Assembly (NCBI GenBank): GCA_937929835.1
Contig: CALFUU010000018.1
Span: forward strand, 1 to 61,930
Source of the DNA: an uncultured Saprospiraceae bacterium
Lineage (GTDB): Bacteria > Bacteroidota > Bacteroidia > Chitinophagales > Saprospiraceae
Direction of reading: 5' to 3'
Length of the DNA stretch: 61,930 bases
Position numbers and translations under genes: made by a program. Of this stretch, positions 1 to 9,823 are shown one piece after another. Under the pieces are notes generated by a model that was not told the origin of the DNA, ran no database searches, and was given only the letters and a program-made list of their open reading frames with translations. The first letter of the stretch is position 1; each line of letters starts with the position of its first letter.

Positions 1-346
1 CCATAACACAACTCTGCATTGGGACTGATCGCTGAGGTTGTATTTTCATTTACATCCACGGTGTGAGTTGCAGAGGCCATGCAACCGTTTGCGTCGGTAA
101 CAGTTACTTCGTAAGTTGTACTCTCTGTCGGAGAAACAAAAATTGCTGCCGCCGTAGAGCCGTCACTCCATACATAACTCACTCCACCACTTGCTACTAA
201 CTCAATAGTGTCATTGAGGCACAGCTCTGCCTCTCCTGTTATACTTGCCTCTGGCAATTCAAATACTTCTACTGTCACTTCGTCTTCGTCCGTACAGCCA
301 TTGATATCTGTGACGGTGACGGTATAGGTTGTGGTCTGTGTCGGTG
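1..346. repeat. left copy of a 639-bp-offset duplication in the adhesin gene
   Basis: Bases 1-346 match 640-985 with only a few substitutions, at an offset of exactly 639 bp (213 codons, three 71-residue Ig-like domains). The match stops at 346/985, where the sequences diverge abruptly. The left limit is beyond the window, so the duplication may be longer. Confidence 0.9.
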
Positions 347-3300
347 TGATTGTGATGTCTTGTGTCGTCGCACCTGTATTCCATTCATACGTTGTCCCGC
401 CACTAACTGATAAAGTTGTCGTCTCGCCTATACACAAACTGGTGTCAGAGCCAGCATCGGCTTGCGGTAATGGGTGGACGACGACTGTCGATTCTTCGAG
501 TGCCGTGCAACCATTGGTATCAGTTACTGTAACTGAATAAATAGTTGTCGTCGTTGGTGTCACATTAATCGTCGCAGTTGTCTCGCCTGTTGACCATACA
601 TAAGTCACTCCACCACTCGCCGTAAGATCAACCTGCTCGCCATAACACAACTCTGCATTGGGACTGATCGCCGAGGTTGTATTTTCATTTACATCCACGG
701 TGTGAGTTGCAGAGGCCGTGCAACCGTCTGCGTCGGTAACAGTTACTTCGTAAGTGGTACTCTCTGTCGGAGAAACAAAAATTGCTGCCGCCGTAGAGCC
801 TTCACTCCATACATAACTCACCCCACCACTTGCTACTAACTCAATGGTGTCATTGAGGCACAACGCTGCATCTCCTGTAATACCTGCCTCTGGCAATTCG
901 AACACTTCTACTGTCACTTCGTCTTCGTCTGTACAGCCGTTGATATCGGTGACGGTGACGGTATAGGTTGTGGTCTGTGTCGGTGATACAGAGATTGAAT
1001 TTGTATTTTCATTTGAAGACCACAGATAGGACAGGCCACCACTCGCTGTCAGAGTTGTTATTTCTCCTACACAAATAGATGTGTCCAATCCTGCATCCGC
1101 ACTATCATTTTCGTTAACAATTATAGAGGTAACCAATTCTTTTGTACAACCATTTTCATCAGTAACAGTAACTTGATACGCTGTGGTGACAACAGGCGCA
1201 ACATTGTACACTGAGGCAGCATAGCCCGTATTCCACAGATACGAAATGCCACCAGAGGCAATCAATTCCGCAGATTCTCCTACACATATTTCTACTCCAT
1301 TAGTAATTGCACTTGTTGTATTCCCATGTACAGTGACGACCACAGCATCTGTATCTGTACATCCATTTTCGTCGGTAACCGTTACTGTATAGGTCGTAGT
1401 TACATTCGGTGCCAACAAGATGCCAGCCGTCTGATTTCCATTGCTCCAAAGATATGACTGACCACCTGTAGCTTCCAAAAAGACCAAGTCTCCCACACAA
1501 ATCTCCAAGTCATCTCCTGCATCTGCACCATTGTTTTCATTCACAACTACTTCTACGCTGTCTTCATTATGACACCCATCTGCTTGAGTAACGGTAACAC
1601 TGTATACCGTTGTTTTCAGTGGGCTAACAACTATAGACGTAGAAGATTCTCCCGTACTCCATAAATATGTAGCCCCTCCCGAAGCAGTAAGTATAGCCTC
1701 ATATCCGATACATACTTCTTGATCCTCACCAGCCTCAGCAGGTGTCAACGTAGGCTCTGAAATGACTTCGCTAAACTGGAAATCACACTGAGGTCCATTT
1801 GTGGTTCTGATGTACACTGTATAGTCTCCAGCTACGAGATTATTGAATTCTGTTGCTACAGTCCAATTTTGGTTGTCCAATGAATACTCATATGGTGGAT
1901 TACCTGAGGTCACTATAATTTTTATAACACCTGAAGCTTCGCCATAACACGCTGCATCCACAACAACAAGATCAAAAGAAACATCATCACAAGGATCTTC
2001 AGGATTATTACCTTCTGCGCACTCAAGTGCATCTGACTTTCCACCTTGATCACAATCCAAATTTAAAAAGTAACTACTATGCTCACAGACAAAGCTTGCA
2101 TCGATAGCATTGTCATCATCGCTTACAGTTATGTATTGGTCACAGCTTAATACAGTCCCACAAAAACCCTCAGCGGTATATGTAATTATATGCTCGACCT
2201 GACCACAACTAACATTCGTGATTAACGGATCGGTAGAGACTACGGAATAATTAAGCCCGCAGGCTTGGACAACAAGAGGAGGTTCTGGAATGACAGACTC
2301 AAAATTAGTGACTACTCTATCTAGTGGACAAGTCAATGACAATCCAAAATTTGACAAGGACACCTCTTGGACACAGCTCTTTTCATTACCACAATCATCT
2401 AAGACTTCATATGTCAACGCGTACACCGCCCCGTCACATCCTCCAGTACCAGTCAAAAGCTGAGGCTCAGAAACATTTTCAACATAGCCCACTGCACAAC
2501 TACTTGATACAGATAATTGTCCTTGCTGAATCTCAGTCAAACAATCTACGGTTGTATTTGGAGGACAGTTTATGGTCAAGCCCACATTTTGTATCTCAAA
2601 ATTTTGCTTACAAACTTCTACATTACCACAATTATCAGAACCAGTGTATGTCAAAGCATACACTTCGCCATTACAACTCAATGAAGATCCAATCGCCACA
2701 GCATTGGAGACAACAAAAACTGGGCTTATATCACAAAAAGAAAAAATCTCAGGCACCTCTGAGGCAATATCCTCCTTACACTCGACAGTTCTATTTGCTG
2801 GGCATACGATACTTAATCCGTCATTCTGAATTGTAAATGACTGAAGACAAGTCAGTGCATTGTCACAAAGATCATAGGCGGTATATCTTATTTGATATAC
2901 TGCTCCGCTACACTCAGGAGAGCCTGATATTAAATTTGGTTCTGTCGACTCGTAATAAGTTGTCAACCCACAGGCTTCACTAATAAGGGGCACACCCGCC
3001 ATAATATCATCAGGACAAGTTACAATTTGAGGAAGTGGACAGACCATACTCATTCCAGCATTTTCAATCTGTATCTCTTGAGCACAGCTAGCAGTTAGAC
3101 CACAAGTATCTACAACTTCATAAAGCACTTCATAAAAAGCACCATTGCACAACGCATTGCCCACAACCAGCTGTGGAGCAAAATTATGTATAGTGACTGC
3201 AGCATTACAAGTCGAAACATATGTCGGGACACCATAATTAAATTCATCCAAGCACTGCAATGTTTCACCAGCAGGACACGTCACCTCTAAGACTTGACCA

Positions 3301-6300
3301 GTAATCTCAAAATTCTGCACACAACTCACACTGCGTTCACAAGCATCAACAACTGTGTAGGTCATCTCATAGACTGCTCCTTGACAACCCCTATTTCCTA
3401 CGACTAAAGACAAATTTGTGAAATAACGTGTATTTAAATCATCACAAGTCAATATTATTTCTGGTTCAGATGGGGCAATCTCCTCGTGACAATCAACTTG
3501 CAAGGAAGGAGGGCAAACTATAGAAGGCCCGTCGTGAATGATTTCAAAATTCTGAACGGCAGTGGTAACGTTACCACAGGCATCTGTCGCGGTCCAATAC
3601 CTAGATATTAAGATCGGATTGTTAGTGCAACCACTTCCACCCCGTTCAATATCTTCAGATACAACCATTGGACCTTCTGAACAATTATCAAAAACCTGTG
3701 GCCTAACTGGCTCTGGAACGGCGTCTACACAATTAAAAGTAACATCTGATAACCCAACAAAAACTGGCCCTTCATTGTCAACTACTTCAATCAACTGCAA
3801 ACAAGTTATCGTATCGTAAATATCTCCAAACATCAATCGCTCGACAGTCCATCTCCTTTCTATATTAGTAATACAAGATCCCCCTCCAAAAGCATCCTCA
3901 TAGTGAGACTCTCCAATAGAAAAAGGTCGCTCAGGTTGTCGTAAGGCCAGATTGCTGTTCACCTCAGGATTAAATGATTCTTCACAACTTACAACTTGTG
4001 CAGAAGGGCACACCCGCTTATCATACTCTACACTAAATATGTTGGTTATGACGCAAGCATTACAGTTCTCAAAATTAAGTATATAATCTCCTTCTTCTTC
4101 CGCTAGCAATTCATAATCTTTCGAGACACTTCCATCAGGTTTTGTCCACAATACTGATTCGTCAGTATTATCTGTAACACGGAGAGGAAAAGTATTGAAA
4201 TGGATATTTGAAAAACCTACGGGTGCTACATCTAATTGTAATCCATTAGCATCAAATGCCTCAAATCTTAATATATGTATCCGTTCACTGGTAAGGAAAT
4301 TTGCACACAAACGATCACCATAAGATACTTTATCAAATGTGCTCTGTACATCTGACCCTATAGACACTTTTACGCTTTCAAGGCTTCCAGCGTTGCCACT
4401 AGACGGCTCATAGGCTACGTCAAAACACATAGAATACAAGAGTGCATCATTGAAAGCCTCCGTTGTATCTATCACATTCTGGAGGCGGAATTGATAACTT
4501 CTGTTAAGAGAAGCAGTTGTAACATTTATCGGAAATAGTTCTGATTTACCCCATACTACATTAACTGGTTGTGGCTCTCCTACAGATAGGGCATCTACAG
4601 TGATATTGTCAACATAGTTATGACTTGGTTGCTGCCTCGAAATTCCTTCTTGGCTACTTAGTGCAATTCTATGGTGATCACTAGTCGCAACAAAACTCAT
4701 ACAGGTCCTAGTGAGATCTGTATTTATAGGAGTATCTTTTTGCTTACTGCCATCTATGGTAAATGACACAACAGGAAGAGTTGTATCTGATCCTAAACTC
4801 TGTCCTATATGATCAAAGCAAACTGCATAAGTACTACCGGGACACAAATTAATTACTTCTGTCTCTATTCTAGAAGGCACCCCTAATCCACTGACAAGAT
4901 CAAAAGATTGCTCCTCAAAATTCTCAGGCAATGACAACAATGCCTCCTCCCGACTTACTGTCTCCGCAGCGTTAAAATAAGACCACCCCAAAGCGGTATT
5001 ATCTACAGATACTTCTTCTGATCCTTGATTTGTTATATTACCAACACATTCTGGAATACAAATATCTGCCCCAGCATCTATGACTGGCGTGAGGATAATT
5101 CCATCATCCGTATATTCGTGATCTACATCCACTTCCACTAGATCACAATCGACCTCACAACAGCCACCTAATACTTTTACCTCATCGATAAACCAAACTG
5201 ACAGGTCGGCTCCATTATCTATTCTAGATGTAGGGGTCAATTCAAAAGTGAACGTTTCGGGATTGGTTACTTGAAGTTCCTTAATATGTGACAATCTAAA
5301 AATTCTATCAGACCACTGTTGAGATGTAGCTATATTTATCTGATTGAAAATAAGTTTCTCCCCCTTAAATATTTTAAGATCAAACTGTGTCGGATAATTA
5401 TTAGGTTCGCCCCTAAAAGTTGTGATGGCCCGCTCCATAAATTCAAATCCAGACACTTGTCCCCTGACCTGTGGCGTCAAGTTTAACGAAAAAGAAAGAC
5501 TCCCTAAGGATTTATTTCCATCACTTGACAACTCAAAACATAAGGCTCCATTATTTTGGGCACTTGCGAGGTTACTTAAGTTTTCTTCAGGCAAAAAATT
5601 CTGACTAAATCCTTCTACATCAAAATGTGAGTTATCAGAACTATCAGAGATCTGCAAAGGGAGTGCCTCTATACCGACACAGTTCCCGTGATTATCGAGA
5701 GCACTAAACTTGTCTTGGTCTAGGTCACTAAGAGAACCCATCTGCCAGATAGCCAGTAGATTATCTTCGGAAGGTTGACCTTCAAATTTGATATTATCAA
5801 TAAATATTTGGGATTGGTCAGTCATATTCACAGTATTCAATCGGAAGACCATACTGTTTGTTATAAAACTTCTGACTGGGAAATTAAACTTTTGCTGTTG
5901 TGCTTGCACAAAAGAGCTTCCACTGCGAAGAGTATGCACCTCACTAGCTTCTCGCAGCAACTGAAAAGTCTGACCTCCATCATGCGATACTTCAAGAAAG
6001 ACCTCCGTATCTTCACCAGTCCTAAGCACCATCATATCAAATGAAATATCTACGGCACAATAGTCTGTCAAGTCTATAGGCACAGATGTTATATGTGGAT
6101 TAGCACTTTGGAATTCGGAATTATTCTGACCAATTCCTTTTTGTAGCATCAACCACTTTTCGGTTTCGCTCGGACCTGTGTTGACAAGATTGGCATAGAG
6201 ACCTTGCTCCCAGATGCCCACACCTTCATTGAAGTTGTTATTAAGAGAATCTTGTTGAGCAAAGACAATTGTGTAGGAACAAAAACTGACAAGGGCAATA

Positions 6301-6338
6301 AAGCAATACTTTACTGCAAGGGTATGCAATGAAACCAT
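1..6338 (-). CDS. giant secreted multidomain adhesin-like protein, 3' end outside window
   Basis: This frame is open from an ATG at 6338 to the left edge, giving at least 2112 residues. It begins with a signal peptide (MVSLHTLAVKYCF, hydrophobic core, FAQ cleavage region). An N-terminal half of beta-sandwich/MAM-like character follows (to about residue 750), with Cys-containing stretches. Then come about eight Cys-rich HYR-like domains of about 79 residues (about 4060 down to 2100), with recurring C-P, V-x-C and G-A-V-Y motifs. Next are a short Asp/Cys linker, one SprB-type repeat (about 1965-1740), and nine Ig/PKD-like repeats of about 71 residues with motifs such as LTASGG-x-SYLWS and VTVTD-x-NGCT (about 1740 to 1). 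Such architecture is typical of T9SS-exported surface adhesins of Bacteroidota. T9SS export is inferred, because the C-terminal sorting domain would lie outside the window. Ligand unknown. Confidence 0.85.
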   Translation of the reverse strand, partial: MVSLHTLAVKYCFIALVSFCSYTIVFAQQDSLNNNFNEGVGIWEQGLYANLVNTGPSETEKWLMLQKGIGQNNSEFQSANPHITSVPIDLTDYCAVDISFDMMVLRTGEDTEVFLEVSHDGGQTFQLLREASEVHTLRSGSSFVQAQQQKFNFPVRSFITNSMVFRLNTVNMTDQSQIFIDNIKFEGQPSEDNLLAIWQMGSLSDLDQDKFSALDNHGNCVGIEALPLQISDSSDNSHFDVEGFSQNFLPEENLSNLASAQNNGALCFELSSDGNKSLGSLSFSLNLTPQVRGQVSGFEFMERAITTFRGEPNNYPTQFDLKIFKGEKLIFNQINIATSQQWSDRIFRLSHIKELQVTNPETFTFELTPTSRIDNGADLSVWFIDEVKVLGGCCEVDCDLVEVDVDHEYTDDGIILTPVIDAGADICIPECVGNITNQGSEEVSVDNTALGWSYFNAAETVSREEALLSLPENFEEQSFDLVSGLGVPSRIETEVINLCPGSTYAVCFDHIGQSLGSDTTLPVVSFTIDGSKQKDTPINTDLTRTCMSFVATSDHHRIALSSQEGISRQQPSHNYVDNITVDALSVGEPQPVNVVWGKSELFPINVTTASLNRSYQFRLQNVIDTTEAFNDALLYSMCFDVAYEPSSGNAGSLESVKVSIGSDVQSTFDKVSYGDRLCANFLTSERIHILRFEAFDANGLQLDVAPVGFSNIHFNTFPLRVTDNTDESVLWTKPDGSVSKDYELLAEEEGDYILNFENCNACVITNIFSVEYDKRVCPSAQVVSCEESFNPEVNSNLALRQPERPFSIGESHYEDAFGGGSCITNIERRWTVERLMFGDIYDTITCLQLIEVVDNEGPVFVGLSDVTFNCVDAVPEPVRPQVFDNCSEGPMVVSEDIERGGSGCTNNPILISRYWTATDACGNVTTAVQNFEIIHDGPSIVCPPSLQVDCHEEIAPSEPEIILTCDDLNTRYFTNLSLVVGNRGCQGAVYEMTYTVVDACERSVSCVQNFEITGQVLEVTCPAGETLQCLDEFNYGVPTYVSTCNAAVTIHNFAPQLVVGNALCNGAFYEVLYEVVDTCGLTASCAQEIQIENAGMSMVCPLPQIVTCPDDIMAGVPLISEACGLTTYYESTEPNLISGSPECSGAVYQIRYTAYDLCDNALTCLQSFTIQNDGLSIVCPANRTVECKEDIASEVPEIFSFCDISPVFVVSNAVAIGSSLSCNGEVYALTYTGSDNCGNVEVCKQNFEIQNVGLTINCPPNTTVDCLTEIQQGQLSVSSSCAVGYVENVSEPQLLTGTGGCDGAVYALTYEVLDDCGNEKSCVQEVSLSNFGLSLTCPLDRVVTNFESVIPEPPLVVQACGLNYSVVSTDPLITNVSCGQVEHIITYTAEGFCGTVLSCDQYITVSDDDNAIDASFVCEHSSYFLNLDCDQGGKSDALECAEGNNPEDPCDDVSFDLVVVDAACYGEASGVIKIIVTSGNPPYEYSLDNQNWTVATEFNNLVAGDYTVYIRTTNGPQCDFQFSEVISEPTLTPAEAGEDQEVCIGYEAILTASGGATYLWSTGESSTSIVVSPLKTTVYSVTVTQADGCHNEDSVEVVVNENNGADAGDDLEICVGDLVFLEATGGQSYLWSNGNQTAGILLAPNVTTTYTVTVTDENGCTDTDAVVVTVHGNTTSAITNGVEICVGESAELIASGGISYLWNTGYAASVYNVAPVVTTAYQVTVTDENGCTKELVTSIIVNENDSADAGLDTSICVGEITTLTASGGLSYLWSSNENTNSISVSPTQTTTYTVTVTDINGCTDEDEVTVEVFELPEAGITGDAALCLNDTIELVASGGVSYVWSEGSTAAAIFVSPTESTTYEVTVTDADGCTASATHTVDVNENTTSAISPNAELCYGEQVDLTASGGVTYVWSTGETTATINVTPTTTTIYSVTVTDTNGCTALEESTVVVHPLPQADAGSDTSLCIGETTTLSVSGGTTYEWNTGATTQDITITPTQTTTYTVTVTDINGCTDEDEVTVEVFELPEASITGEAELCLNDTIELVASGGVSYVWSDGSTAAAIFVSPTESTTYEVTVTDANGCMASATHTVDVNENTTSAISPNAELCY
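640..985. repeat. right copy of the 639-bp-offset duplication in the adhesin gene
   Basis: Partner of 1-346. It encodes parts of three consecutive Ig-like domains that are much more alike between copies than neighbouring domains are to each other. This suggests recent duplication or gene conversion of a three-domain block. Confidence 0.9.
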
Positions 6339-6707
6339 AATGGATAGATAAGGGTGTAAGTATAAACTTCAATCTGATCTGGGCTAGCCATGGATGGGGC
6401 TATACCAATCAGTAAAACAAACAATAACGGAAATTGCTCTACGGCTAGATTTCTGTTGATTGAAAGGAATCCATTTTAGATTCCGACATTAATATTTGTG
6501 ATAAAGAAGCTAGGAGTGGCCTCATCAGGACCATAAACGGGAGGATAGCCGAAAAGGCTGTTGTAAGTGGCTGCATTAAAAATGGATTTAGGGTATAGTT
6601 ACCCCCTCCTATTGAGTTAAGATAGTAATGGTTATGAGGGGTGTTATAATTCGTTACAACCTTAAATTCAAACTTTATGCCATATGTTACACATCAGCTT
6701 AAATAGC
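6339..6707. other. intergenic region upstream of the giant adhesin gene
   Basis: 369 bases between two minus-strand genes. It should hold the promoter of the adhesin gene and the end of the PqiA-like transcript. I see no exact TAnnTTTG box on the minus strand, no strong hairpin with a T-run and no convincing small gene. Confidence 0.5.
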
Positions 6708-8009
6708 TCATTCATCACCATATATCTTCTGTTTTTTTCTATGAATAAGCATACTCATAACAATAGAAAGAAGGCAATACAGTGTAAAAAATATTATTCC
6801 TGGGGAGAACTGTGAATAGTTGACAGTCTCTATGGTGACTGTATCTGACCCCGCCGCCATATTGGATAATTGAGAATTGAGTAAGCCATAGAATCCAATG
6901 TAGGCCATAAAAATACTGACCACGAAGACATCCGCCATACTCCACTTACCGAGATAAAAAATGACTGTCTGGACAAATTGGCTTTTCTGTGCACTTTTTA
7001 CATAGAGATATACCGTCGTCAATAACATCTTAAGGAAAGGCAGTATAATGCTGAAGAGCAAGATCAAAAATCCTACAAATTTCAAGTCACCAGTGCCTCC
7101 CTGTAGTAGCGTCGTCGTGACGTCAATAATACTCTTGCTCTGGAAATACATAACTTGCTCATCAAAGTGCAAGGACTCCCCTATCAAGACCAAATCAACA
7201 TCCGACAACCGCGCATCTAAGTCTATCATCGGTAGTGCCAACCCTAAGCTCAAACAAACGACACAAACTATAGTCAACCAGACCATAGCCAACTTAAAGG
7301 TAAGTTGCTTTTGCAAGAAAAGTAGCAGTAGAAAGGCGATCAAAAGAGCAGCTAAAATTTGTTGTATATGACTTTTTGTAATGGTCTCGGCTTCTAGGAT
7401 GTCTGCCTCTATGACCGCATTAACAGCATCCTGACTGTCTACACTGTACTTAAAATAAATTACATCTCGTCTGTCATTTAATGTGCTCGTCGATTCATTG
7501 ACTAGCATATCAGAGACCTGTTTGGTAATCTGCTTTTTGAGCTCAGGTATCTTTTTCTCAAACTCCCCCATCATCTGATCGGCGATGCCAGGTATCTTAT
7601 CCTTGAAGTCTATGTTCTTAATCTGGTCCTCGATACCTCCCTTAAATAGGCCCATAAGTAGGCCCATCATCTTATTTTTGTCCTTTTTTTGGCTGTCCAT
7701 AAACATCTCCACCAATTTGCCAGACTCGATATATTCGCTATGCACCCCATAGAGGTAGTTCTCTATTTGAACCTTAAATCCTTTTAGGTCTTTAGCGCCA
7801 AACTCAAAACCGTCCGCCTTGGATTCAATAATAGAAAAGATCTTATCCTTCCATATATCGATATTGAACAGCCCGTAAGTAATTTTATTGACTTCGGCAA
7901 AGTCATATTTCTTCTCATTGACCTCCTTACTTAATTCAATAAGCTGAAAGCCTCTATACCCAGCAAAGCCTATAAGAGTTGCGATCAATAACGAAAGGAC
8001 TATACGCAT
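6708..8009 (-). CDS. PqiA-domain membrane protein with long N-terminal extracytoplasmic region
   Basis: 433 residues. An N-terminal membrane segment (residues 3-22) is followed by about 185 mostly charged residues predicted outside the cytoplasm, then about four membrane segments from residue 213 on. The C-terminal part contains the PqiA-family signature LGKWSMADVFVVSIFMAYI. PqiA proteins of Proteobacteria work with PqiB (an MCE protein) in lipid traffic between the membranes; no MCE gene is adjacent here. Only one PqiA-like domain is seen, where E. coli PqiA has two, so the N-terminal part may be lineage specific. The function in lipid or envelope stress is inference from the family. Confidence 0.75.
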   Translation of the reverse strand: MRIVLSLLIATLIGFAGYRGFQLIELSKEVNEKKYDFAEVNKITYGLFNIDIWKDKIFSIIESKADGFEFGAKDLKGFKVQIENYLYGVHSEYIESGKLVEMFMDSQKKDKNKMMGLLMGLFKGGIEDQIKNIDFKDKIPGIADQMMGEFEKKIPELKKQITKQVSDMLVNESTSTLNDRRDVIYFKYSVDSQDAVNAVIEADILEAETITKSHIQQILAALLIAFLLLLFLQKQLTFKLAMVWLTIVCVVCLSLGLALPMIDLDARLSDVDLVLIGESLHFDEQVMYFQSKSIIDVTTTLLQGGTGDLKFVGFLILLFSIILPFLKMLLTTVYLYVKSAQKSQFVQTVIFYLGKWSMADVFVVSIFMAYIGFYGLLNSQLSNMAAGSDTVTIETVNYSQFSPGIIFFTLYCLLSIVMSMLIHRKKQKIYGDE

Positions 8010-8112
8010 ATATGAAGTTTATAACTGATTCGGTTCCTCTAAGATAACCCTAGCTAAGATGCGATAATTCAAATAAAACCTCAATCTTTGGTTAGCTCTA
8101 ATACACTTCAAT

Positions 8113-8651
8113 ATGAATGACCAACATCTCAATGCCTTACGTTACCCGACTGGTAGGTTCCAAAAACCCGATACTTATACTCAAGATTTGCGCAACACTA
8201 TGTGCAACGCCTTAGAGAGTTGCCAGGGTTGCTCCGACAGACGACACATAATCTCTCGGCACAACAGCTCGACACACCTTATCGGGAGGGAGGCTGGACT
8301 ACGAGACAGATTGTACACCATCTAGCCGATAGTCATATCAATAGCTTCGCTAGGTTCAAGTTGGCCCTAACAGAAGACCGTCCGACGATAAAGACTTATG
8401 ATCAAGATAAATGGGCACAGGGTAGCGATGCGCAGCTGGGCATAGATGCTTCACTAGATATCCTTACAGGCATACACAAAAAGCTGACTCGCCTTACTGA
8501 AAATATGTCAGAAGCTGAATGGAATAGAAAACTGCATCATCCAGAAATGAAAGCAGACCTTACAATTAATGATTTGGCAGCACTGTATGCGTGGCACGGC
8601 AAGCACCACCTCACACAAATTATAGATCTAAAGACAACAATGGGCTGGTAG
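8113..8651 (+). pseudogene. YfiT/BstA-like DinB-superfamily protein, frameshifted
   Basis: Two overlapping reading frames together form one protein of about 179 residues, the usual YfiT size. The first frame begins with ATG at 8113 and carries the family's N-terminal motif LRYPTGRFQKP. The second continues with LRELPGLLRQ, GGWTTRQIVHHLADSH and WHGKHHLTQI, which includes the three likely metal-binding histidines. The frames join if one T is restored in the short T-run at about 8187-8189, turning GATTTGCG into GATTTTGCG. A GTG at 8202 could start a shortened 149-residue protein, but this would lack the first helix. Family members include bacillithiol S-transferases (BstA) and putative metal-dependent hydrolases. 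Either a true pseudogene or a sequencing error. The gene is convergent with the CNNM gene, one base apart. Confidence 0.75.
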
Positions 8652-8652
8652 C

Positions 8653-9708
8653 CTATTTTTTGCTGTCGCCATATTTTTGGCGAGCATACTGTTGGAGATC
8701 AACCACTTGGTCTGATTCATCTACGATTTCTTGACCCAAGAGGGTCTCAAAGACATCCTCCATTGTCACTAATCCGACGACACTGCCATACTCATCTTTT
8801 ACAACTGAGAGGTGCTGCTTATTTCGTGTCAGTGATTTGAAGACTTCTGGGAGTGGTGTATTATCGTTGACTGAATTGGCTTCTAGCATCAGATCCTTAA
8901 TTTTTTGATCCTTACCATTTTCTATGACACAAGAGAGGATGTCATCTTTCAATACGATGCCTGTAATTTTATCTTTGTCCTTAGCATATACAGGAATCCT
9001 AGAATAGACCTTAGCGGGATTAGACTTAAGATATTCATCTACAGTCATATTTTCTTCAACCATAAAAGCGACTGTCCTTGGCGTCATGATATCTCTTACA
9101 GACATCTTTTCGAAGTTAAGCAAGTTGGAGATAATCAAGGATTCATCCTGATCAATAGCACCGCTTGTCGCTCCAGCTTGGGCCATTGCAGCAAAATCCG
9201 CTCGGCTTAATACAGATTTGCTCTTGTCTTTCTTTAAAAACTTAGTGGTCAACTGAGTCAACCACACTAAAGGAGCTAATATCCAAAGAAGAATCTTAAG
9301 CGTCCTTGTTGTAAATGGCGCTAGAGACTTCCAGTTATTGGCACCTATTGTCTTAGGGATAATCTCTGAGAGAATCAAAATAGCCAAGGTCATAACGACC
9401 GCTATGATGGTTTCATAACTAATAGAAAGTGGGCCTAGATTGAAGTGATGCTTACCAAAAACATCTCCGGCCATAGCACCAACACCTATCGCACCGACAG
9501 TATGGGCAATGGTATTTAGGGTCAGAATAGCCGACAATGGTTTATCAATATCTTTCTTGTACTCATTGAGCAAGGCTCCTGTCTGTGTACCCTTATTGGC
9601 TTGCTGCGTCACATAAGATGGTGTAATACTGAGTAAGACGGCCTCCAATATGGAACAGAGGAAAGAAAAACCTATAGATAAGAGAAAGAATAGTATCAGT
9701 GCTACCAC
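8653..9708 (-). CDS. CNNM/CorC-family membrane protein (DUF21 plus CBS pair)
   Basis: 351 residues. The N-terminal DUF21 transmembrane domain covers about residues 1-175, with four hydrophobic segments beginning LILFFLLSIGFSFLCSILEA. The CBS pair covers about residues 200-325 (SVRDIMTPRTVAF, SVVKDEYGSVVGLVTMEDV), ending LLGQEIVDESD. The C-terminal CorC/HlyC domain found in longer relatives is absent. CNNM/CorC proteins are linked to Mg2+/Na+ transport, with CBS domains sensing nucleotides. Older annotations call them hemolysins. Ion specificity cannot be told from sequence. Confidence 0.88.
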   Translation of the reverse strand: MVALILFFLLSIGFSFLCSILEAVLLSITPSYVTQQANKGTQTGALLNEYKKDIDKPLSAILTLNTIAHTVGAIGVGAMAGDVFGKHHFNLGPLSISYETIIAVVMTLAILILSEIIPKTIGANNWKSLAPFTTRTLKILLWILAPLVWLTQLTTKFLKKDKSKSVLSRADFAAMAQAGATSGAIDQDESLIISNLLNFEKMSVRDIMTPRTVAFMVEENMTVDEYLKSNPAKVYSRIPVYAKDKDKITGIVLKDDILSCVIENGKDQKIKDLMLEANSVNDNTPLPEVFKSLTRNKQHLSVVKDEYGSVVGLVTMEDVFETLLGQEIVDESDQVVDLQQYARQKYGDSKK

Positions 9709-9823
9709 GTGTATTTGCTTATTTGAACCCTAAAAATATATATAACTAAAGCTAATATGAAGGATTAGCCCTTTAACTACTTCAAAACCATGATTTGAAG
9801 GCTTAATTACCTTATAATAGACG

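Noticed and set aside
2324-2836. Plus-strand frame of 170 codons rich in His, Gln and Ser
   Set aside because: It lies antisense inside the giant adhesin gene, has biased composition with no domain, and mirrors the repeat codons of the real gene.
8113-8325. Frame of 70 codons as a separate small gene
   Set aside because: Its first 25 codons are the N-terminus of the YfiT-like protein; after the frameshift point it is out of frame with conserved sequence.
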